A DNA stretch of 21,861 nt, taken from positions 1 to 21,861 of the IMG/VR virus record IMGVR_UViG_3300028197_001316; one strand, given 5' to 3'. Position 1 is the stretch's first letter. Each line of letters starts with the position of its first letter. Origin of the DNA: a virus. Below the pieces are notes generated by a model, which worked only from the letters and a program-made list of their open reading frames with translations, was not told the origin of the DNA and searched no databases. Position numbers and translations under genes: made by a program. Below, in pieces: positions 8,581-15,780 of this stretch.

Positions 8581-8965
8581 GCAATCTAGTACAGCACATA
8601 AGGATAGCGGGCCAGATCGATAATTCCGCTGTGTAAAGGGTGGTGTGAGAACCACACACGAAACATATTGATTCATACGAACCATAACGATCAATATAGA
8701 CTAATTGCTGTTAGTCAAGAACCACAATGTTCATAAAAACCCCTTAGCAATAGGAACGAAGCGGGGGATAGCGTAGAAATACGTGACGTCGACGTAGGTT
8801 GGGAAAGGTCAGAGCCCATTGAACAGTGAAAATACCTATTTCCGAATCTCGGCTGTGACGAACTCACATGAAGTGTCAAGATTAGATGGAACCAGCGATT
8901 AGGTTCCGTCTGACTGAAACAATCTACATGAAGCAATTACAATGTTACTATCGTAACATTGCTTT
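8581..8965 (+). ncRNA. Probable structured RNA of unknown class
   Basis: No credible reading frame occurs here, yet hairpins follow one another: AGCGG/CCGCT (near 8606-8629), GTGGT/ACCAC (8640-8644 with 8651-8655), ATATTGAT/ATCAATAT (8665-8672 with 8690-8697), GACTAA/TTAGTC (8699-8704 with 8711-8716), CGTA-GAAA-TACG (8772-8783), GGAAAGGT with ACC-TTTCC (8802-8809 with 8834-8843), TGTGA/TCACA (8854-8868), and a 10-bp stem with one G-U pair, AGATGGAACC/GGTTCCGTCT (8884-8893 with 8902-8911). It ends in the 8941-8960 hairpin. I see no clear promoter of its own; it may be cut from the gp47-46 operon transcript. It does not look like tRNA, tmRNA, RNase P RNA or a recognisable group I intron core. 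The strand is inferred from the upstream operon. Confidence 0.55.
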
Positions 8966-8970
8966 AATTC
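8936..8970 (+). terminator. Terminator-like hairpin
   Basis: AATGTTAC (8941-8948), loop TATC, GTAACATT (8953-8960) is a perfect 8-bp stem, flanked by AAGC on the left and GCTT then TTAATT on the right. The T-tract is weak, so it may terminate only in part or protect the 3' end of the RNA before it. Confidence 0.55.
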
Positions 8971-9013
8971 ATATCTATTACTTTAATCAAAACGAAGTGT
9001 AAGTAGTTTGAGT

Positions 9014-9055
9014 GCTAACGAAAACTAAATGAGCTTTAGCTCATTTCTAATTAGC
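9014..9055. terminator. Bidirectional terminator-like palindrome between converging genes
   Basis: AAATGAGC (9027-9034), loop TTTA, GCTCATTT (9039-9046) is a perfect 8-bp stem with A-run and T-run flanks, so it could work on both strands. An outer stem GCTAA (9014-9018) with TTAGC (9051-9055) encloses it. It lies between the plus-strand operon and the minus-strand small genes, where a shared terminator is expected. Apart from it, 8966-9127 holds nothing I recognise. Confidence 0.6.
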
Positions 9056-9127
9056 TTTGTAAACAATCCATAATAATATACATGATAAAACTACGAAATA
9101 AAGTATAGGTGAACACATTGGATCTAT

Positions 9128-9313
9128 TTAGTGTAGATCAGGATCTCTTCCGAATCCTGGTTTTATATTACTAACTTCGAACGATTCATATCTAAGTTCT
9201 AAATGTGGTTGCGTATTACGCATGGCTTCGATGTATTGATGTGCTTCATCAATGCTATTCACAATATCTACTTCATTGTTTAAAGAATCTAATATTTTAT
9301 ATCTAGTTATCAC
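9128..9313 (-). CDS. Small protein of unknown function
   Basis: This 61-residue protein begins MITRYKILDSLNNEVDI and ends KPGFGRDPDLH. It starts with GTG at 9313-9311, which overlaps the TGA stop of the tiny upstream ORF (GTGA), so it is probably translated by coupling. The N-terminal half looks like an alpha/beta fold and the C-terminal tail is conserved-looking, a style I associate with small proteins of marine T4-like phages. No known catalytic or metal motif. It is convergent to the gp47-46 operon and separated from it by the 9014-9055 palindrome. Confidence 0.6.
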   Translation of the reverse strand: MITRYKILDSLNNEVDIVNSIDEAHQYIEAMRNTQPHLELRYESFEVSNIKPGFGRDPDLH

Positions 9314-9396
9314 AGTGATCCTAACCAGTGAGTACAGTCATCGCATGGGTCATCCTGCTTTAAGCAGTCTAATAGTAGATCAAAATAGTCTGACAT
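9310..9396 (-). CDS. Tiny 28-residue ORF, coupled to the next gene
   Basis: ATG at 9396-9394 opens a 28-codon frame, MSDYFDLLLDCLKQDDPC then DDCTHWLGSL, ending in TGA at 9312-9310. The stop overlaps the GTG start of the following gene, the usual sign of a translated leader or true small gene. It is acidic with three cysteines, two of them as CDDC, which could hold a metal. No strong ribosome-binding site precedes the ATG. It could be a real small protein or just a leader peptide. Confidence 0.5.
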   Translation of the reverse strand: MSDYFDLLLDCLKQDDPCDDCTHWLGSL

Positions 9397-9424
9397 AGGT
9401 TATTATTTAAATATCTCTTGTCAT

Positions 9425-9457
9425 GATAAATACATATACATAATGATTGCATAAATA
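9425..9457 (+). promoter_or_regulatory. Two late-promoter-like boxes
   Basis: GATAAATA (9425-9432) and CATAAATA (9450-9457) each match seven of eight bases of the T4 late box TATAAATA. The second would start RNA near 9463, just ahead of AAGGA at 9468-9472 and the ATG at 9480. They fit a late, head-associated gene downstream. Confidence 0.5.
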
Positions 9458-9479
9458 TCTTATAATTAAGGAAAAGAAA

Positions 9480-10229
9480 ATGAAAGTATTTGACATATTA
9501 ACTGAAAGTAACAATAAAGTAGACGAAGGTCCTTTACGGTATATAGCTAAGAAGCTAGGTAGTAAATCAGCCGCAACATCTGCAGATATTGATTCTGAAG
9601 TAGGTAGCATGTACAAAGACTACAAAGCATTTTACAAAAATACACCTGATGGCATTGCTACAGCACAAAATTTAGGTCAATTCCTTAAAGGCAAAGGATT
9701 ACCTGGTAACGTTAACAGCTTAATTAAAGGTGTTGCTCCTAGTATGATGCAAAAAACCGCAGGAGCGGCGAAAGCCGGCGCTAAAGGCGCTGTTAAAGGA
9801 GCGAAAGCCGCGGGTAGAGGTGCTAAAAAAGCAGGAGCTGGTGCAGTTAACATGGCTAGAAAAGGCATTGACAAAGTTAAGAACATGGGTGCTAAGCCAG
9901 TTATTGGACAGCAAGGTGAATTCCAGTTTAGTAGTGTTAATGATCTTAGAGATCCAATTTACGAAGGTCTATTTTTTGAAAAAGATGGTGCATTATCAAA
10001 ACGTGTGATTATGAACGTACTTAAAAAAGCTACGCAAGGTGGCTTCCAAGATAAAGTAGCAGGTAGTGATAGTCCGTTTGGTACTAGTAAGTATGGTAAA
10101 TCAAAAATGAATCCTAAGGCCAAGGACGTTATAAGTAAAGCAAAAGCAAAAGCAAGTCCAAACCCAGTGGATCATTCAGCAATAATCAAAACACTTAAAG
10201 CGGCAGGGTATACAGTTACTAAGAATTAA
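9480..10229 (+). CDS. Putative internal head protein with capsid-targeting leader and H1-like segment
   Basis: The ATG at 9480 is chosen over an upstream TTG because AAGGAAAAG sits 5-12 nt before it; this gives 249 residues. The N-terminus MKVFDILTES resembles the short leader that targets T4 internal proteins to the prohead (MKTYQEFIAE from memory) and contains L-T-E followed by S, a fit to the gp21 cleavage rule L/I-x-E. Residues about 92-139 are Ala/Lys/Gly-rich with hardly any acidic residue (AKGAVKGAKAAGRGAKKAGA), like histone H1 tails, and the C-terminal third is again basic. I infer a DNA-binding protein packed in the head and possibly ejected with the genome. A structural or scaffold role is the alternative. 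Its TAA overlaps the gp51 stop on the other strand. Confidence 0.6.
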   Translation: MKVFDILTESNNKVDEGPLRYIAKKLGSKSAATSADIDSEVGSMYKDYKAFYKNTPDGIATAQNLGQFLKGKGLPGNVNSLIKGVAPSMMQKTAGAAKAGAKGAVKGAKAAGRGAKKAGAGAVNMARKGIDKVKNMGAKPVIGQQGEFQFSSVNDLRDPIYEGLFFEKDGALSKRVIMNVLKKATQGGFQDKVAGSDSPFGTSKYGKSKMNPKAKDVISKAKAKASPNPVDHSAIIKTLKAAGYTVTKN

Positions 10230-10456
10230 AGTAACGGCATTTGAGCTTTTTTACTAGCTTCAATATTATCTTCTATAATTTTATTAAAAATTTCCATATC
10301 GTCGATTCCAAGGCTGTAAGCTTCGTGGATAGATAGTCCACCTCTCATATACCAACACATTTTGTATAAGTTGTGTTTAAGTTGCTTAACCTCATTTTCA
10401 AGGACCGTAGCCTCGGCTAGGATTTCGTCGATGGTTAGTGTTACGATCCTGAGCCG
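10226..10456 (-). CDS. 51: gp51-like hub-assembly protein, expressed as a -1 extension of gp26
   Basis: The frame encodes 76 residues after the shift point, RLRIVTLTIDEILAEATV and onward, with the conserved gp51 core LYKMCWYMRGGLSIHEAYSL and a C-terminus AQMPLL. gp51 is the small protein needed to assemble the T4 baseplate hub. No ATG, GTG or TTG occurs in this frame between the upstream TGA and the conserved core. The open frame instead runs back over the last codons of gp26 and crosses the heptamer T-TTT-TTC (10462-10456), which lies exactly in the gp26 frame. A -1 slip there gives a fusion of 297 gp26 residues plus these 76. A rare start codon such as ATC is the alternative. Confidence 0.8.
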   Translation of the reverse strand, partial: RLRIVTLTIDEILAEATVLENEVKQLKHNLYKMCWYMRGGLSIHEAYSLGIDDMEIFNKIIEDNIEASKKAQMPLL

Positions 10457-11346
10457 AAAAAATTTGATTGATCAAACACAATCGGCATTTCGTATTCTGC
10501 AGGCGCTCCTGCTTGAATTTCTTCTTCAGTTGCCTGAATTTTTAAAGGTTGCTGTGTAAACGCTTTAGCCATCATATCAATATGCGACTTAATTTCATTA
10601 AAAGTACTTGCTTCAGCACCTTCGATAAACTCTTTAATGTGCATTTTGTTTACTACAGGTGTTTCTTCGCCTTCAGGTTGAATAGCCATTACACTATCTA
10701 CAACTGTATCGATGTTAATCGAAGTTAATGCTGATAAACTTTCTTGAAACTTCTGTAATTTAGTTTCTTGTTTTACATTATCATCATTGACAACTGCAAA
10801 TATTCTTTGTTCTTCAAACATCTTAGTTGCAACTGTTGTAAATGTTTTGTAAGTTACAGGCTTAATCTGTACTTGAAATCCTTTAATACTAAATGTATCA
10901 ACATATTCTGTTGCAATATATCGATCTAGTATCTGTCTTAAATCCAACACATATGCTTTATCTAAGTCAGTTCCTGGAACTTTGCCACTCATGTCTAATT
11001 TATCACCGTAACTAGCCATTCTGATAGCAATCATAATTGTATCAAGGTCAATTGACGGAGTTTTCCAGGCATCTTTAATATTAGGTATGCAACTTTGAAT
11101 AACATCAACGGTTGCTTGTCCATTTAATAATGCATCTGGCGTTTTGAAAATAATTTCATCCTTTGCTGTCATAGCATATACAGCGTATTCACTATTTTCT
11201 GTTTTTTCCAAAGTACCTTCTGGCCAATATTGGCCATTGCTCGGCAATTGAATATAGATCTTTGGTTGCCTAATGTGTTTTGCTAGTGGGTTTGCCCCTA
11301 ACGGTTGTATAGGCTGTCCTGCGATAGGAGTAGAGTTATCTACCAT
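10441..11346 (-). CDS. 26: gp26-like baseplate hub / T4_baseplate family protein
   Basis: This 301-residue protein contains the typical gp26-family run: KIYIQLPSNGQYWPEGTLE, AVYAMTAKDEIIFKTPDALL, NGQATVDVIQSCIPNIKDAW and LDTIMIAIRMASYG, which I recognise as the T4_baseplate family (T4 gp26, 208 residues). gp26 acts in hub assembly around the tape measure. The ATG is at 11346, 37 nt after a minus-strand late box. The C-terminus is NFFGSGS; the two Phe codons form the slippery heptamer through which translation can enter the gp51 frame. The gene is divergent from the tape measure, whose start is 77 bp away, matching the chaperone/tape-measure pairing of other tailed phages. Confidence 0.85.
   Translation of the reverse strand: MVDNSTPIAGQPIQPLGANPLAKHIRQPKIYIQLPSNGQYWPEGTLEKTENSEYAVYAMTAKDEIIFKTPDALLNGQATVDVIQSCIPNIKDAWKTPSIDLDTIMIAIRMASYGDKLDMSGKVPGTDLDKAYVLDLRQILDRYIATEYVDTFSIKGFQVQIKPVTYKTFTTVATKMFEEQRIFAVVNDDNVKQETKLQKFQESLSALTSINIDTVVDSVMAIQPEGEETPVVNKMHIKEFIEGAEASTFNEIKSHIDMMAKAFTQQPLKIQATEEEIQAGAPAEYEMPIVFDQSNFFGSGS
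10456..10462 (-). promoter_or_regulatory. Putative -1 ribosomal frameshift site (TTTTTTC)
   Basis: Read on the minus strand in the gp26 frame, AAT TTT TTC GGC contains T-TTT-TTC, a heptamer of the X-XXY-YYZ type on which both tRNA-Phe can re-pair after a -1 slip. The gp26 stop follows four codons later. Just downstream CGGCT and GGAT can pair with ATCC and AGCCG (about 10456-10404), a possible stimulatory stem. Confidence 0.75.
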
Positions 11347-11388
11347 GTTTATTTCTCCTGCTAAATAGTTATGTTATTAGCTGTGTTA

Positions 11389-11396
11389 TATTTATA
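11389..11396 (-). promoter_or_regulatory. T4-type late promoter box for gp26
   Basis: The minus strand reads TATAAATA from 11396 to 11389, a full match to the T4 late box used by gp55. The gp26 ATG is 42 bp downstream, leaving a leader of about 35-40 nt. Confidence 0.7.
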
Positions 11397-11423
11397 GCTA
11401 ATCATTATGTGAGTATATAATAA

Positions 11424-14018
11424 ATGGCAGTAGTAAAAGTTGATGTACCCGGAATAGGTGAAGTTCTTGCAGAAAATGCGGCAACTGAGAGTACCTTACG
11501 TGAATTAGTACAATTATTAGGCGGTAGTACTGGTAGTACTTCTCAGCAAGGTAATCCTCAAGGCGAAGCAAGTGGCCCAGGTGCTCTTGGCAAAGCGGCT
11601 AAACAAGCCGGGAAGAATGTCAAAAGTATGGGTAACGAAGCTGATACTGCGGCAGACAAACTATCTAAGATAGGACACGGTCTTGGCAATCTAGTTTCGG
11701 CCATTGTTGGCACAGCAGTATCAAGTGTTACTAACTTAGGTAAATTTGCTTTTAGTGCTGGAAATAGTTTATCAGATTTAGCTGGAACAATTCCTTTTGT
11801 TGGCGATGCACTAGCACCTCTTACAGGAATTATTGATAATCAAGTTGATATGTTTAGACAATCATCGAGTGTTGGCGCCAACTTTAATAATAATATGTTT
11901 GACTTAAACAGAGCGGCGGCTTCAGCGGCAACTCCAGTTGGAGAATTTGCGGCACTAGTTGGAGAAAACTCAGCTCAGTTAAAAATGTTTGGTGGCTCAG
12001 TTACTGAAGGTGCTCAGCGTTTTGGAAGACTTAGTAAGCAATTCAGACAAAGTACAGTTGGAATGGATCTCATGGCAATGGGATTTACCACACAAGAACT
12101 TAATGAAGGATTGATACAGTTTAATACAATACAACAAATGGCCGGACGTAGGCAAAGATTATCAGACAGAGAGCTTAGAGAAGGTACTGGTCAGTACTTA
12201 ATGGAACTAGACAAGCTAACAAAAGTTACAGGTATGAGTCGTAAAGAAGCAGAAACGGCAATGCAACAAAATCTTAATGATGTTCGTGTACAAATGGCTA
12301 TAAGCGACATGACAACGAAGCAAGGAACAAACTTTAACAATAACTTAGTTGCGGCAGGTAATGTTAGTGATGAATTTAAAGCGGCTATGATTGATATGGC
12401 TGACGGTGTAGCTAACGATCCGTTTACAAGACAGTTAATGGCTAATAGTGATGTATTCAAAAACTTTGCAGGCGAAATTGAAAATATGAGTCCTGCAGAA
12501 ATGAATAAATTTTTAATGGATGTTGGTGGAGACATAGATAAATTAGGTCAAGGATTAGGAAAAGCTGGTGTACAAGCGGCATTGGTTGCAGGTGGACCAT
12601 TAGCTGATGTTCTTATCGCAGGTGCTCAAACTAGAAAACTTACCGAAGCTCAAAAGGAAACAATAACTGCTGAACAAAAGAAAAGAGATGCATTAACTAC
12701 ATCTTTAGCACAAGCAGGCGAAACTATTAATTCACTTAAAGCAAAATTCCAAGAAGCAATACTTGGAACTACAGGTGCAGACGGTCCATTCCAGAAATTC
12801 TCTGATATGATAGCAAAATATATTCCTAGCTTTGACGAAGCTAATGCAATGTACGATAAATTAGAATCACAATTTGTTAATGATATATTACCGTCATTGA
12901 AAGGGTATTGGGAAAACCTTAAAGAATTTTTTACAAAGATAACCACGCCAGAAGGAAGAGCAGAAATATTTGATAAACTCATCGTCGGCATCAAAGAATG
13001 GATGGGCGGATGGGATTGGGCAAATCTTGCCTCGAAGGCATTACTATTAATTGGTGCTTCAATACTTACAGGTATTGGTGTTATTCCATTAGCAATTATT
13101 GGAGGACTTGTTGCTCTACTTGGTTGGGATAAGATTAGAGATTTCTTTACTGGAATACCTGATGCTTTAGGAGAAACAGTAGGCGGTTGGGCAACTAGCA
13201 TAAAAGAATTTTTTGTTAATCTATGGGACGATACTATAGGATATTTTACCAATATGTCAGGTAGCATCTTAGATGAAATTTCAAGTTGGCCAGGAAAAGT
13301 ATTTGAATGGGCCGCAGGACTTTGGGATAGTCTTTTAGTAACTCTTAATGATTGGTACAATAGTCTTTCAGAAACAATTACAACTGCTTTTGATGATATT
13401 AAAACTTTTGTGTTATCATTATGGGATAGTCTTACAACAACAATTAGTGAAGGATTTAGTAGTATAGTAACAGGTATAAAAGATACCATTAACGGCATAT
13501 GGGATAGTGTTAAAGAATTAGTAACAGGAATTTTTGATGTTGACGCTGTTAAAAATAAAATGTCTGACATGTGGAACGGAGTAACTACTTTCTTTAGTGA
13601 AACGTTTAATTTAAGTTTTGTTACAGATCTTATAAAGAATACATGGAATAATATTAAAAGTGGATTTTCTAACTTGTTTAACTTTGAATTAAAACTACCT
13701 AACTTTAAGTCATTCTTACCTAAATGGTTAGGCGGAGAAGGAAAATCACTTTCAGGATTGTTTAGTTCCTCTAGCGTAACTTCACCGTCATCAACTAGTT
13801 CAATAGCAAGTAACACATCAGACGTCGAATCGACAGGCACTGAAATGGCATCATCAGAGTCAAAACAAATGGCTATACAAGGAGCCGGAACTGATATGGG
13901 AACTGAGCTAAAAGCGTTAAATAGTAATATGAGCCAGTTAGTAGAATTAATGATGGCAAGTAACAAGATTAACAAAAAAGGGTTCAATGACTCAACAGGT
14001 AGTTTAGTTACTGGATAG
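11424..14018 (+). CDS. Tail tape measure protein
   Basis: This 864-residue protein has the features of a tape measure: a Gly/Ala/Ser-rich N-terminal third with hydrophobic stretches (LGNLVSAIVGTAVSSVTNLG), a long helical middle (RQSTVGMDLMAMGFTTQELN and onward), a strong hydrophobic double segment at about 536-572 (LLLIGASILTGIGVIPLAII), and then repeated aromatic units LWDDT, LWDSL, LWDSL, IWDSV, MWNGV, TWNNI. Tape measures set tail length and help the DNA cross the inner membrane. T4 itself uses gp29; this protein is longer. The neighbours fit: gp26/51 divergent upstream and portal gp20 downstream. The ATG at 11424 has no strong ribosome-binding site. The 445-codon antisense frame inside it is a shadow. 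Confidence 0.75.
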   Translation: MAVVKVDVPGIGEVLAENAATESTLRELVQLLGGSTGSTSQQGNPQGEASGPGALGKAAKQAGKNVKSMGNEADTAADKLSKIGHGLGNLVSAIVGTAVSSVTNLGKFAFSAGNSLSDLAGTIPFVGDALAPLTGIIDNQVDMFRQSSSVGANFNNNMFDLNRAAASAATPVGEFAALVGENSAQLKMFGGSVTEGAQRFGRLSKQFRQSTVGMDLMAMGFTTQELNEGLIQFNTIQQMAGRRQRLSDRELREGTGQYLMELDKLTKVTGMSRKEAETAMQQNLNDVRVQMAISDMTTKQGTNFNNNLVAAGNVSDEFKAAMIDMADGVANDPFTRQLMANSDVFKNFAGEIENMSPAEMNKFLMDVGGDIDKLGQGLGKAGVQAALVAGGPLADVLIAGAQTRKLTEAQKETITAEQKKRDALTTSLAQAGETINSLKAKFQEAILGTTGADGPFQKFSDMIAKYIPSFDEANAMYDKLESQFVNDILPSLKGYWENLKEFFTKITTPEGRAEIFDKLIVGIKEWMGGWDWANLASKALLLIGASILTGIGVIPLAIIGGLVALLGWDKIRDFFTGIPDALGETVGGWATSIKEFFVNLWDDTIGYFTNMSGSILDEISSWPGKVFEWAAGLWDSLLVTLNDWYNSLSETITTAFDDIKTFVLSLWDSLTTTISEGFSSIVTGIKDTINGIWDSVKELVTGIFDVDAVKNKMSDMWNGVTTFFSETFNLSFVTDLIKNTWNNIKSGFSNLFNFELKLPNFKSFLPKWLGGEGKSLSGLFSSSSVTSPSSTSSIASNTSDVESTGTEMASSESKQMAIQGAGTDMGTELKALNSNMSQLVELMMASNKINKKGFNDSTGSLVTG

Positions 14019-14026
14019 GATAGTAT

Positions 14027-15772
14027 ATGAGTTGGAAAAGGTATTTTACACCAGTAGAAGCTGGTAAAGTAGCAGGAACAGTAAGTGCATTTGGTGCGTC
14101 TGCAGGCAGTCAGCCAGGACCTGCACGATCAAATTACTCAAGTTTCCTCCCAGATGTATATACAGGCGCTCCTAATAGAGTTGAGCGTTATGGACAATAC
14201 AATGTGATGGATCAAGATAGTGAAGTGAATGCGGCACTAGACATTCTTGCAGAATTTTGTACACAACAAAATGTACAAAACAAAACAGCATTTACAATAG
14301 ACTTTAAACAAAAAGCAACAAACTCTGAAATATCTATTCTTGAGCAGTACTTACAGCAATGGTGTAAGATGAACGACTTTGGTACACGCATGTTTAAAAT
14401 TGTGCGTAACGTATTCAAGTACGGAGATGCTTTCTTTATTAGAGATCCAGAAACTAAAAAATGGTTTTATGTTGATCCAGGTAAAGTTAAAAGTATTATT
14501 GTTAACGAATCAGAAGGTAAAAAACCTGAACAATATATTGTAAAAGATATCAATTTTAATTTTGTTGATATGGTTGCAACAACTCCTTACACTACTAACG
14601 GAAATGTTACAGGCGGTGGCGATGGCTACTTAACTGGTGGTGTTCGTGGTATGGTTGGTAATAACGCTACTTCACAAGCAGGCGGACGCTTTGGTCATGA
14701 TAAGATGAAAGAACATGCTATTGAAGCAGAACATATGATACATTTAAGTTTAAGTGAAGGCTTAGATAACAATCACCCATTTGGTAACAGTTTGCTAGAA
14801 AGTATTTTCAAAGTATACAAGCAAAAAGAATTACTTGAAGATGCTATTATTATTTACAGAACACAAAGAGCTCCAGAGCGTAGAGTATTTTATGTTGACG
14901 TGGGTAACATGCCAAGTCACTTAGCAATGCAATTTGTTGAGAGAGTAAAAACAGAAATACATCAAAGACGTATTCCAAGTAAAACAGGCGGTGGCACATC
15001 AGTCATAGACAGTTCTTACAATCCTCTTTCTCAAAACGAAGATTACTTTTTTCCACAAACAGCAGAAGGACGTGGATCTAAAGTTGAAACATTACCAGGT
15101 GGTACTAACTTAGGCGAAATTGATGACCTGAAGTACTTTACTAATAAACTTATTAGAGGTTTACGTATTCCAAGTTCATACTTGCCAAGTGCCGCACAAG
15201 ATGAAGGACAAGGACAATTTAATGACGGTCGTGTTGGAACAGCATACATTCAAGAATTAAGATTTAACAAATACTGTGAGCGTTTACAAAATTTACTAGT
15301 AGAAGTTTATAATCAAGAATTTAAACGTTATCTATTAGAAAAAGGAATTAACATTGACTTAGCAATGTTTGACGTATTATTTCAACCGCCGCAGAACTTT
15401 GCAAGTTATAGACAAAGTGAACTAGACAATCAGCGTATTGGTACGTTCTCACAAATACAAGCTATTCCGTTTATTAGTAACAGATATGCTATGAAACGTT
15501 TCTTAGGATTGACTGATGCAGAAGTTGCAGAGAACGAGCGTCATTGGAGAGAAGAAAACGATGAAGACCTAGTCAAATCCCCAACGGATGCGTCAGGCGA
15601 AATGAGGAGTGCAGGAGTTAGCGGAGCAGGAATGGATGCAGACCTAGCAGGTGGTGGTGAAGAAGTATCGGATGATGCTGTAGATCCAACAGTTGGAGGT
15701 GAATCAGGTGGACCAGAAACAGTTACTGGTGATGAGCCTGCGCCAGACCCCGGAACTCAACAAACTGTATAA
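14027..15772 (+). CDS. 20: Portal vertex protein gp20
   Basis: gp20 forms the dodecameric portal at the special vertex, nucleates the prohead and is the channel for DNA. The 581-residue protein contains typical gp20 segments: NRVERYGQYNVMDQDSEVNA, ALDILAEFCTQ, VFKYGDAFFIRDPETKKWFY, HLSLSEGLDNNHPFGNSLLE, RTQRAPERRVFYVDVGNMP and LRIPSSYLPS. The length is close to T4 gp20 (524), with a longer Gly/Asp/Glu-rich C-terminal tail (about 525-581). GGATAGGATAG precedes the ATG. It opens the prohead cassette, which has the standard order 20, core proteins, 21, 22, 23. Its TAA stop is part of a perfect late box. Confidence 0.95.
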   Translation: MSWKRYFTPVEAGKVAGTVSAFGASAGSQPGPARSNYSSFLPDVYTGAPNRVERYGQYNVMDQDSEVNAALDILAEFCTQQNVQNKTAFTIDFKQKATNSEISILEQYLQQWCKMNDFGTRMFKIVRNVFKYGDAFFIRDPETKKWFYVDPGKVKSIIVNESEGKKPEQYIVKDINFNFVDMVATTPYTTNGNVTGGGDGYLTGGVRGMVGNNATSQAGGRFGHDKMKEHAIEAEHMIHLSLSEGLDNNHPFGNSLLESIFKVYKQKELLEDAIIIYRTQRAPERRVFYVDVGNMPSHLAMQFVERVKTEIHQRRIPSKTGGGTSVIDSSYNPLSQNEDYFFPQTAEGRGSKVETLPGGTNLGEIDDLKYFTNKLIRGLRIPSSYLPSAAQDEGQGQFNDGRVGTAYIQELRFNKYCERLQNLLVEVYNQEFKRYLLEKGINIDLAMFDVLFQPPQNFASYRQSELDNQRIGTFSQIQAIPFISNRYAMKRFLGLTDAEVAENERHWREENDEDLVKSPTDASGEMRSAGVSGAGMDADLAGGGEEVSDDAVDPTVGGESGGPETVTGDEPAPDPGTQQTV

Positions 15773-15775
15773 ATA
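15768..15775 (+). promoter_or_regulatory. T4-type late promoter box overlapping the gp20 stop
   Basis: TATAAATA is a full match to the T4 late consensus and contains the gp20 stop codon. RNA would start near 15782, at or just after the ATG of the 80-residue gene, so it would serve mainly the genes from 16042 on, or make a nearly leaderless message. Confidence 0.5.
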
Positions 15776-15780
15776 ATACT

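Noticed and set aside
8715-8936. Minus-strand 73-codon frame in the 8.6-kb structured region
   Set aside because: No ribosome-binding site, composition unlike the neighbours (Ser/Phe/Cys/His-rich), and it runs against the operon direction.
8581-8965. Group I intron beside the GIY-YIG gene
   Set aside because: Some stems resemble P4-like pairing (AGCGG/CCGCT), but I cannot find a convincing P7/G-binding core, and no split gene flanks it.
10441-10456. gp51 frame as a pseudogene or sequencing error
   Set aside because: The frame is intact over its conserved core to a proper stop, and the shift site is an in-phase slippery heptamer, so an active frameshift is the simpler reading, though an error cannot be excluded from one sequence.
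12650-13987. Long minus-strand frame (445 codons) opposite the tape measure
   Set aside because: It is an antisense shadow: it lies wholly inside a well-supported plus-strand gene, has no ribosome-binding site and encodes a low-complexity Ser/Val/Leu/Pro-rich product.
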